Source of the DNA: Didymodactylos carnosus
Taxonomy: Eukaryota; Rotifera; Eurotatoria; Philodinida; Philodinidae
Direction: 5' to 3'
NCBI GenBank assembly: GCA_905250885.1
Contig: CAJNOQ010001072.1
Span: forward strand, 1 to 36,446
Length of the DNA stretch: 36,446 bases
Shown here one piece after another: positions 17,732 through 27,115 of the stretch. The notes below the pieces were generated by a model, which searched no databases, had not been told where the DNA came from, and saw nothing but the letters and a program-made list of their open reading frames with translations. A program made the position numbers and the translations under genes. The stretch's first letter is position 1. Each line of letters starts with the position of its first letter.

Positions 17732-18503
17732 TTTCAGTAGAATTGTCATATATATTTTATTTTATTTATATAAAAAAAGTTGGAAAAACTTGTTCTTTCT
17801 TTTTGTGATAACTTCCATAGATGGAATGAAACTAAAGAGTTACCCAGAAACAAATGATGATACAGGCTATCTATAATAAGATGTATGTATTTAATGTCTG
17901 AAATATTACACAGAAGTACGAAAAGGTGTCTGAGTTGTATAATATGAGATAATGATGTTCTTATAGATGGCACTGCACACAGAGAACCTCGTTTGATTGG
18001 TCGAAATTATCGCTGAATCATCAGGTCGATCAAAATCATTTACATACAACATATGTATGATATATATGATATATTAGGAAAGGCTTAGCTAACTCTCTGA
18101 TATTTACTAATATATGAATTTATGCCATTTCATCAGAATTTCCTGATAGTTCAATTCTGACGTATTAACTGCAGTTATTTTCGAGTTCATCTTTTTATTT
18201 TAATTATAATTTTCTGTGAAATTTTGCGACAAGTAACGGTCATTATCAACACAAAAATGTACAGAATTATACTGAAGAAGTATTTCTGATAGTTGTATTT
18301 TTTTCCTGCTTCAAAGCTTAGAAAATTAATTACACTATTGTCACCATCTAGGCTAGTTCAAATTTCGTAAAAAACACTTTTCAATACAGTTTCAAACTGT
18401 TTCCAAGAACTTTTAATAACTATATACTCTTTCTATGTGTGAATAGCGACAAAATATTCTTTTTATTTATTTAATTTTATTAGTAATTAAATTTCTTTAT
18501 CAG
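17732..18503. promoter_or_regulatory. Divergent intergenic region between TRAF3IP1 and NELFE
   Basis: The two genes start 772 bp apart on opposite strands, so this interval must hold both promoters. I see no canonical TATA box, X-box or other defined motif that I can defend. At its right end a 3' splice acceptor (TTTATCAG at 18496-18503) abuts the NELFE ATG directly. The NELFE 5' UTR is therefore probably joined there by a 5'-UTR intron or by trans-splicing. Confidence 0.5.
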
Positions 18504-19283
18504 ATGTCTGTATTGGGTAAATTTATTCTTCCGTCTGCCTTAACTTCAAGTGAAGAACTACTTGTCAACGAATTCAACGATTACAAGAAGCGTCTGAAAG
18601 AGTTATCTCATCATAAATCAGGAAAACGTAGTGGAAGTAATTTGACAAAAAATGAAGAAGATGAGTTCAGTCAAACGACCACTGGTGGGACTGGCGGTAG
18701 TGGAAGCTCTTTGAAAAATCCTGAACAAGCTAAAGAAGCAGCTAAAAAGCTTGTACAAAGCGGTATTATCAAAGTTCAATCACAAACTAAAGATCAAGGT
18801 TTCAAACGCGCATCAACACTATCATCATCAACTTCGTCATCAAATGAGAAATCAAACAAGAAAAATCGTTTGACGCCATCCGCTCCGTCACCAAATACAA
18901 ACTATTCAACAAATCCATTTGTCACGGCGAGTAGCACAACACCAAAATTCTCTTCAACTGATCCTAAAGATCGTACAATTCATATTCAATGTATTAACCA
19001 TCAACAACAATTATTATCTGATGCATTATCAAACATATTTTCACATTATGGCAAAATTATTGATTTGCAATTGATAACAAAACATCAGGCAACAATTCTC
19101 TATTCCTCGAGTGATCAAGCTGAAAAAGCTGCACATCTGATGAATGATAAACATGTAAATGGTGTGCAAATAAAAGTCACTTTAACTAATTCAATGCCGA
19201 CAGAGAATTTAGAAAAATCAACCGCATCGAACATTGTAAATCGACAACTTGTAAATTATAATGATACGGAAGATTTGTTATGA
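18504..19283 (+). CDS. NELFE: Negative elongation factor E (NELF-E)
   Basis: RNA-binding subunit of the NELF complex, which with DSIF holds RNA polymerase II in promoter-proximal pause. A single coding exon gives 259 aa (human 380). The N-terminus has a short coiled segment (residues about 17-40). The NELF-E signature EQAKEAAKKLVQSG...KDQGFKRASTL lies at about 75-107. A Ser/Asn/Thr-rich linker follows, then one RRM at about 155-225 (TIHIQC as RNP2-like strand, IFSHYGKIIDLQL, ATILYSSSDQAEKAA). The acidic tail YNDTEDLL resembles the family C-terminus. The long Arg-Asp dipeptide tract of vertebrate NELF-E is absent, which explains the shorter length. ATG 18504 directly follows a splice acceptor. 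PSMA6 starts 197 bp downstream on the same strand. Confidence 0.92.
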   Translation: MSVLGKFILPSALTSSEELLVNEFNDYKKRLKELSHHKSGKRSGSNLTKNEEDEFSQTTTGGTGGSGSSLKNPEQAKEAAKKLVQSGIIKVQSQTKDQGFKRASTLSSSTSSSNEKSNKKNRLTPSAPSPNTNYSTNPFVTASSTTPKFSSTDPKDRTIHIQCINHQQQLLSDALSNIFSHYGKIIDLQLITKHQATILYSSSDQAEKAAHLMNDKHVNGVQIKVTLTNSMPTENLEKSTASNIVNRQLVNYNDTEDLL

Positions 19284-19449
19284 ATACCAACTATTTCTTT
19301 TCGTTGTTATAGTATAACTGTACAGTTTTGTTTGTTTATTTGTTACTATAATTCTTTCAATCTCAACATTTTATATTATTGAGAACAAACATTACTAGAT
19401 CGGTCGTCTTCGTAGTACATTAAGATTATTTTATAACTTCCATTTTGTT

Positions 19450-19480
19450 ATTATTTCAGAGTTAAAAAAATAGCAAGAAA
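19450..19480 (+). promoter_or_regulatory. 3' splice acceptor and leader of PSMA6
   Basis: TTATTTCAG at 19451-19459 is a good acceptor, 21 nt before the PSMA6 ATG, within the 197-bp spacer after NELFE. It could end a 5'-UTR intron or receive a spliced leader. Bdelloid rotifers are known to trans-splice, so the latter is possible. Confidence 0.5.
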
Positions 19481-20673
19481 ATGAGTCGCACCGCAAGTGC
19501 TGGTTTTGATCGTGATATAACAATTTTTTCACCTGAAGGTCGCCTGTATCAAGTTGGTAAGTAATATGAAACAATCTTTTTCACAGAAAATTGAGCCTTT
19601 TTGTTTGCTTTAGAATATGCATTTAAAGCGATTAACCAAGGTGGTTTGACATCTGTTGCTGTTCGTGGTACTGATTGTGTTATTGCAATTGCACAGAAAA
19701 AAATTCCTGTAAGTCACGCTTTAAATTTTTGTAATTTCAGTAAAGAAAACAATTGTTTTCTCCTTTAAGGATAAATTACTTGATCCATCAACAGTTACAC
19801 ATTTACATGCTATTACACCGACAATCGGTTGTGTAATGACAGGAATGCTTGGTAAGCCTGGATGATAATGACACGCAACTTCATCGAAGATCATACATAA
19901 TTCATTTTTTTATAGCTGATTCAAGGTGGCAAGTACAACGCGCACGCTATGAAGCAGCAAGTTGGAAATATAAATATGGTTATGATACGCCAGTTGATGC
20001 TTTGTGTCGTCGTATTGCCGACATTAGTCAAGTTTATACTCAAGAAGCAGAAATGAGACCACTTGGTTGTAGTAAGTATTTATTTGTGATGCACAACTAG
20101 AAATCTCTGTTTAATGTTGATTGTTTCTCTCTATAAATTAAGAATTCGTTGAAAACTATTGAAAGAAATGCGTATCTTTTGCTCCTGCTAAAAAGATTTA
20201 AAATTTCAAGAATCGTTGTTTAGGTATGATTTTGTTTGGTATTGACGATGAAAAAGGTCCATTATTGTATAAAACCGATCCAGCTGGTTATTTTTGTGGT
20301 TTCAAAGCAACAAGTGCCGGTGTAAAACAAACAGAAGCGAATAACTTTTTAGAAAAACGTATTAAAAAGAAAAGTGATCTGCCATATGAGGATGCTATTG
20401 AAGTAAATAATATCATTACTCTTCTATCTCAAGATAAACATATATATCTTCTATTATAGTTGGCCATCTCAACGTTAGCTAGTGTTTTGTCAACAGATTT
20501 GAAACCAAGTGAAATTGAAATCGCAGTTGTTACAAATGAAAATATTAAGTTTAGGTATCTAATATTTTACATAGAATAAAAATAATATATAAATGAATTT
20601 TTGATGTACTTTTAGAGTATTACCGGAAAATGAAGTTGAACAACATTTAACAAGAATTGCCGAAAAAGAATAA
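19481..20673 (+). CDS. PSMA6: 20S proteasome subunit alpha type-6
   Basis: Structural alpha-ring subunit (alpha1) of the 20S proteasome. Exons: 19481-19556, 19614-19708, 19770-19851, 19916-20071, 20224-20402, 20460-20554, 20616-20673. The sum is 741 nt, 246 aa, the same length as human PSMA6. The start [18 protein letters not shown] and the alpha-type signature [17 protein letters not shown] are diagnostic. [37 protein letters not shown] and [21 protein letters not shown] are further specific matches. As in other alpha subunits there is no processed N-terminal catalytic Thr. The ORF ends IAEKE. A poly(A) signal candidate lies at 20783-20788. Confidence 0.97.
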
Positions 20674-21148
20674 ACTAGTTATCAGAAAAACGGTTGACTT
20701 AGGCAAATTTGTTTTTTTTTTCATGTTTTATGAAACTAGTTAAACAAGAGAGATGTAAAACATACTGTACTTTTGATGTGGGAATAAAAAACATTGTAAA
20801 AAAATGTGTTTTTTTCAAATTGTCCTTTTCTTATTGTTTCTTTTTTTTTCAGCTTATTGTTTTTATTTTATCAAACGCTACGAGAAGTAATTCACTTTGT
20901 TTTTCTCTTAGTTATCTCTGATGTACTGCAGACAAGTGTATAAACTATAACAGATCTTTGAACTTTGTGAATGAGACTTTAAAATACGAGATAGTACAAA
21001 TCCAGTAGCATCAGCATGACTAAGCTATACTATAGTAAAAATAAAAATTTATTAGAATGATATTTATTATGAGCGTTGTTTGTTTTTATAGACAAATAAA
21101 AGAGCATTTTCTAAATGCTTGCCTACAGACATAAATCTGTATGACTGA
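20674..21148 (+). other. PSMA6 3' UTR and 5' flank of the netrin receptor gene
   Basis: A 475-bp T-rich spacer. AATAAA at 20783-20788 is the likely PSMA6 poly(A) signal. An acceptor-like CCTACAG ends at 21128, 20 nt before the receptor ATG. No other gene is visible, so there is no room here for additional receptor ectodomain exons. Confidence 0.6.
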
Positions 21149-21242
21149 ATGGATTTATGTGATTTTAAAAATGTTATTATTTACCATCTTATCATCGTTC
21201 TTGTCTATATGTTTATGTCAGTTATCTTGGTCGATAACATAA
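21141..21242 (+). CDS. Overlapping short ORF at the start of the netrin receptor gene
   Basis: ATG at 21141, eight bases upstream of the receptor ATG and in another frame, opens 33 codons and stops at 21240-21242. Its peptide is hydrophobic (MLLFTILSSFLSICLCQ) and resembles a signal peptide better than the main frame does. It may act as an overlapping upstream ORF that lowers receptor translation, or may mark an unresolved splice or frame issue at the 5' end. No homology is recognised. Confidence 0.3.
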   Translation: MTEWIYVILKMLLFTILSSFLSICLCQLSWSIT

Positions 21243-24200
21243 CGGTATCTGCAGTGTCAAACAATGATCGTCGTTCTTCCGCTGATGTTCAGCGAGGTCA
21301 TCTTGTATCGAGTCGTAGTGATTCATTAAATAGTGATTATATTCGAGATCGACTACCAAAAATAGAAATGAATGCAACGAGTCATTCAATTATCTTAACA
21401 TTACATCCACCAACAATTAAAGACCCAACAATAAAAAAATATCGTATACAATATGGTGTTTATGATCCATATCAACATACACTCACTATCTCCATCAGTC
21501 AAACGACAGTCACCATCGATAAATTAGGTAAGAACACTAAGATCACAATAATGTTTGATGAAATGAATTCATTTTTCTCTATGTTTTATTTAGAAGCTAA
21601 TAAGAAATATATATTTTCAATGACACCAATTACTGAGAACGGTGATGTTGTTTTAGATACACAATTTTATGATTTTCAAATGCCTCCGGAAGGTAAGATT
21701 GTATACAACTCAAAAACTGTGCGATTAATTTCAGTTACCAAGAAAAAAGAATGTTAGATTTTCGTTTTAATTTATAGAAAATTTCGAAGACACATAGTTA
21801 ATTATATCTTTTAATATGTTATTTTTATTTAGATGACGATCGTCAAGCGCCTAAAACTCCGCTGGAATTAAATGTGATAACCCGTTCAAAAAATAGTGTC
21901 CTATTACAATGGAGTGATGAAGAATATCCGAAATCGACTCGTTTACCATCGTCACGTCGTTATAAAATTCGTATAAATGAATTACATAGAGGTCAAATAG
22001 GAAAACAAGAAGAGTTAACATCGAATGAACAATCGTTTTTAATTGAAAATTTGAAACAATTAACAAATTATGAATTTGCTGTTAAAACACTGGATAACGA
22101 TTTAGAAAGTGATTATAGTTTATCAATCGAATATGCAAATGCGATTTATCCACCAAAACAACTTAATATTATTACCGACGATGCAACGAATCCATTGAAA
22201 GTGACACTTACATGGCAATCACCCGATGATTCTGATGGCATACGATCATATATTATTTATTATATTGATCAAACCACTAATCAACAACAGCAGACAACAA
22301 CACATTCTGATGTAACACAGACGGTTATTTCAAATCTGAAGCCAAATACAAAATATCTATTCAAAATTGTTTCAACAAATCGATTTAATGATGAATCTTC
22401 AGCTGAAACAAAAATATACAAAACACCAACAGGTAAAATTTACTCTTCAAATTTTTGTAGCATATAACGAACTATGCTTTGTTACAATTTTAGTATTTGA
22501 TGGATCCTACTCAAATAGTGATGATATTGCCATTGATAAATCTGTTAAACATCCGAGTAAGTCTTATTTTGGAATTAACTCTTCTTTTTAGTTCGATTGA
22601 ATTTTTCAACTCATGTATAGCTTCGTTTTCAATTTGAAGGATGAAAGTTTTTTTCTACAGTCTCTCATAATTTTGCAGTTCATGTAAAACATAATATTCT
22701 CAACATACAGTACCTATCTGTCTAAAGCTCTTGTAACCCTGTTAACTATTCGAAATAATTTCATTTAATTATTGAAACTAAAGAATAATATTTTAAATTC
22801 TGTGTTACAATTCAGTACAAAAAATTAGTACCATGATTTATTTTTTTTGAGAAAGCAGTTGTACATCTGCTATACAAATTAGAAGCGGTTCACGTGAATA
22901 GTGTATCGTTTTTCTGCGGTAATTATCGTAACCAAAAGTAGAATTTTATTTTTACTGTGAGGCTACTTTGGTGAGAGAAAACAGAAAACCAAATTAATGA
23001 GAGAACAAAGAAAAAACAAATGTAGACATTTTTCTTGCAAAATGAACACTAATGGAAATGACATGGTTGTTCATATTATCCAAAGTTAGTTTGGAGACGG
23101 TTGACAAAATATGCATCTATTTGTCAAACCAATTTCAAATATTTTTTGTTTTAGAAGAGCAACGTGGTTTTATATTATCAACAAATAGTCCTTGGTTATC
23201 AATCATAGCTATTGCTGGTGTGGCTGTTTTATGTACTATACTATTTAGTGTTATTTTATGTTTATGTTGTCGACGTCGACGTTCTAGTAAAGCAAAACAA
23301 AATCAACGGCGTTTTTCTGCTACTAGTAACACAAATCTAAATATGAATACATCATCATCGGTCATGAAACCAACAGATATATGGGCGGGTGCTGATCATT
23401 CTTTGGTACACGAAAATAATAACCATAATTCAGGAACAACAATTAGAAACAATAGTATTGAACGACATTATGATGGAAGCGCGTGTAGTAGTGGAACAAT
23501 GCAGCGATGTCACCATCATCATCTTCATCAACAACATGAAATTCAACCACTCACAGGTGGTAATGATTTACAACAACGACATTCATATGTGCCCTCAAAT
23601 GATGGTTCTAGTAGTGCTGCTGACGTATCGACAACAAATAATAAAATGATTAATCAACGTTCACGACCAATAGCAATGCCATTTGATCAAACAACACAAT
23701 TAAAAGATCGAAAATCAATGAAAAATTTACGTATGTAACATCTCACATTCATATTTTAGAAAAAATGATTTTTTTCCTTCGACATAAATTTCTATATGCT
23801 TTTATTTTCTTATAGCCATGGCAGCTGCTTTTCCAATACCTAACACGCTTCTGAATACGACACTTGGTGATCGTCAACTACACCAACATCTTCAACAGCA
23901 GCAGCTTACCGTAAGACCTGTTCAACAAAAAGTTCAATATATTGCTCGACCAAATGAACACTCGATTGGCTCTGGTTAGTGCTAATATTTAGACTGCATG
24001 TTTCAAATTATTCTGTTTGTGCTTCTCTTTTAGCACCATCATCTCCCGATTATCAACATTCACCATCCATAAGTAGTAATAATAGCAATACAAATAATAA
24101 TCCGCATTTAATGGCACAATCGACAACTGGAGGTGTTTACGATAAAGTAACTCCAAATGATATTGTAGCAAACAATCAGCGGACATTATTATTATCATCA

Positions 24201-24709
24201 AAACCAAATCTAAGAAGTTTTACTGTGCCCGTCGCTCCACCAGTCGTTCCACCACTACTTCAAAAACAACAAGTCCATGTTCAACCAAATATTCAAAGTA
24301 TGTATTACGGCAACTTGTCATTATCATGTTAATGGACGTCTTTTGTATTTAGATAAACCACCATTTCGTAGCCCAAATAGAGCGGTCCTTGCTACTTATT
24401 CAAAAGGTTTAAACATAAAACAGACATATGACGGTGTAAAATCTACCGACAATTTGGCTGAAAAGGTATGAAGAATGCAATATTTAAGAATCATTTTTGG
24501 CTTCGCAAATGTTCTGCTATAGCACAAGCGTTTCACACTCGCATCATTGTCGACTATCAATATTGCATCATTGTTTTTTTCTATTCTAGAAATTTTTGTC
24601 AAACGAACCATCAGACGTTAATCCTATTGCATTAGAAGAATTTGAAAAAGATTTACACGATTTAGTTGCTAGAGATTTTATTGTTCCAAAACAACAATAT
24701 AACTTTTAA
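21149..24709 (+). CDS. DCC/neogenin-like netrin receptor lacking Ig domains
   Basis: Type I membrane receptor of the DCC/neogenin/Frazzled/UNC-40 family, used in axon and cell guidance. Exons: 21149-21527, 21594-21692, 21833-22432, 22494-22556, 23155-23730, 23816-23974, 24034-24297, 24353-24465, 24590-24709 (790 aa; human DCC about 1450). A hydrophobic signal segment spans about 9-30. FN3 domains follow at about 70-158, 163-262 and 263-358; the last two align with DCC FN5 and FN6 (for example GIRSYIIYYIDQTT, LKPNTKYLFKIV). The membrane helix is at about 394-418, then CCRRRR. The tail of about 370 aa keeps P1-like KPTDIW (452-457), a MPFD segment, Pro-rich SFTVPVAPPVVPP (P2-like) and a C-terminal helix ALEEFEKDLHDLV resembling P3. 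All introns but the last are phase 1. Four N-terminal Ig and about three FN3 domains are missing. Family assignment is firm; DCC versus neogenin is not resolved. Confidence 0.88.
22557..23154 (+). other. Netrin receptor intron 4 (598 nt), no feature seen
   Basis: AT-rich intron separating the juxtamembrane linker exon (ending in KHP) from the exon with the transmembrane helix. No repeat or additional in-phase exon was found. Confidence 0.6.
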
Positions 24710-25275
24710 AAAACTCAATTATTTTATGTACTATTTTGATCTCAGTATTTGTATTCTTTTGTTGCTCATAAATTTTTCTCAGGTAAACAAATTTATCTTA
24801 TTTATTAAGTGTTTTGTATTTTCGGGTGCTATGAACCACGAGCTTTTTGTTCTTTTACTGATCTAATATTTTTCGACTGTATTCAGCAATACAATAGCTT
24901 TTTTTTGGCTTCCATAACTTTTTGCTCACAATATTTGACAAATAACTCTTTTCAATTGGTTTTCTCATCATGTCTTGTGCAATCATTTGTTTTTTTTTCT
25001 ACGAATTTTCATTTTTTGACTCTCATTTTTTTTCTTCTCATAGTCAATTTTGTACGTAAAATGTGTGTACGTTGTGTTTTTTTTTGTACAAAATTTGTTT
25101 TTTCTTAACACTTTTGTGTATAATTAATTCATCTCTCTATAATATAATAAACGTTGTTACTTTTTTGTAACAAAATTCTTGTTTTTAACTTATATTATTC
25201 TATAGAAGAATTACTGTTTAGACGGTAAGAAAGTTAGAAATAGAATTATTTTTTCGAAATTTTGTAGATAAAGAA
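24710..25275 (+). other. Netrin receptor 3' UTR and GPN3 5' flank
   Basis: Very T-rich on the plus strand, with runs of T up to 10. A poly(A) signal candidate AATAAA is at 25146-25151. TTTTGTAG at 25259-25266 is a 3' splice acceptor nine bases before the GPN3 ATG. No gene is seen. Confidence 0.6.
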
Positions 25276-26493
25276 ATGCCACGTTATGCACAACTTGTAT
25301 TGGGACCAGCTGGCAGTGGAAAATCAACATATTGTAGTTCAATGGTAAAACATGGTGAAGCCATTAGAAGAACAATCAATGTGGTTAATTTAGATCCAGC
25401 TGCCGAACATTTTGACTATCCCGTATTTGCAGGTTTAAGAACTAAATGCACACAAATATGGAGTGTTTTTTTTTGAAAATTCAACATATTTCATTTTAAG
25501 ATATTCGTGAGTTAATTGAACTCGACGATGCAATGGACGATAAAGAACTTCATTTTGGACCAAATGGTGGCCTCATATTCTGTATGGAGTAAGAAAGAAA
25601 CTCATGTAAACGCTATAACAATAGTGGTGTAATATTTTTTATTCAGATATTTTGAACGAAATCTTGAATGGCTTCAGGGACAATTAGGAGACGAAGAAGA
25701 CGATTATTTTTTATTTGATTGTCCAGGTAAGTTTGAAAGAAAGATAGCAAATTTAACACAATCATAAATATAGTGTTGACAGCATAGAATGTACAAGTCT
25801 TTTTAGTGTACAAGATGGTTTTGAGTGTTTTATATATAAATTAGTAACAATTTATGTTCTATTGTATTATTAGGTCAGATTGAATTATACACTCATGTTC
25901 CCGTTATGCGTCGTTTAGTAGAACAATTACAAAACTGGAATTTTCATATCTGTGGCGTATTTCTTATCGATTCACAATTTTGTGTTGAACAATCAAAATT
26001 TTTAGCTGGTATGTTAACAGCTCTATCATCTATGATACAATTGGAAATTCCATTTATTCATGTATTATCAAAAGTTGATCTTTTATCAAAAAAAGATAAA
26101 AGGAAACTACAGAAGTGAGTGACTTTAAGATAAATGAGCTGTTTAAGAAAAAAAATAATGGTGATTTTGTTTTTAAGATATACAGATCCGGATGTGTATC
26201 AATTAGCTAATGAAGAGGACTCGCATCAAACAAATCCTAAGAATAGTTTTCTATCAAAATATCGTCATTTGAATAAAGCATTAGCCAATGTTATCTATGA
26301 TTACAGTTTGGTTAAATTTTATACATTAGACATAAGCGAAGAAGATTCTATAACTGATTTATTAATGCAAATAGATCTATCTATTCAGTATGGAGAAGAT
26401 CATGATGTTAAAGAACCAAGAGAGATGGATGAGGAAAATGAAAATGATGACGGTGTTCATGATGTTTATAACAATGACGTGGACAACGACTAA
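25276..26493 (+). CDS. GPN3: GPN-loop GTPase 3
   Basis: GPN-family GTPase involved in RNA polymerase II (and III) assembly and nuclear import, usually paired with GPN1. Exons: 25276-25432, 25501-25588, 25647-25726, 25874-26114, 26178-26493 (882 nt, 293 aa; human 284). The start [18 protein letters not shown] carries the P-loop at residues 10-18. NLDPAAEHF follows at about 37-45. The family-defining Gly-Pro-Asn insert is at 72-74 (FGPNGGL), DCPGQIE at 106-112, and a G4-type SKVDLLSKK motif at about 170. [12 protein letters not shown] near the C-terminus matches GPN3 rather than GPN2. The last 30 residues are highly acidic (Asp/Glu/Asn). All catalytic motifs are intact. A poly(A) signal candidate is at 26565-26570. 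Confidence 0.96.
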
Positions 26494-27115
26494 AACCTGT
26501 AACTGTTTATTTCATTTTGTAAATAGAATTTTTTGTTAAAATTGTTAACGACTTAGTGGCGAAGAATAAAACCAAAAGAACTTATCAAGATAAGCAAACG
26601 AAAGTCTATATGTTACTTATGACGAAGCTTCGTTAAATAACATTCGAAACTTTCACCTTCAGGTAGCTGCCAGCAGTTTTAGACTAAAAAAACATAAGAA
26701 AAAGATTATTTGCAATGCAGTAATCGACATATTTGAAAGAATAAAGAAAAAACAAAAAAACAATTTTTCGTTCGTCGAGGTAAAAATCTATTTTTTTTAT
26801 CGTTCTGTTTATTTTCAAGTTATTGCACAACATGAAAAATATCTACTTGAAATAGAAAATAGAATGTAATGCATGACTCTCGCATGTAAATAGAGTTAGA
26901 CGTTTGTGAAAACAGCAACTAACACATAGTGAAAAACAATTACTAAATAAGTATCTAAAAAGTAGAATAATAAAAGTTTAAACGATAGACACAACAATGA
27001 TATATTACTATATGTATAAATTAGTTCTTCATGTACATTTTGTTTTTTATGTGGTATTTTAGATATAAATTTTATCATTCTAATGATTTGGAAATATAAG
27101 TGAACATTGAATATC
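26494..27115. other. GPN3-BRF1 intergenic region, no gene seen
   Basis: A 622-bp AT-rich spacer. It contains the GPN3 poly(A) signal candidate (AATAAA, 26565-26570) and must hold the BRF1 promoter. ORFs on the minus strand are low-complexity Phe/Tyr/Leu-rich shadows. Confidence 0.6.
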
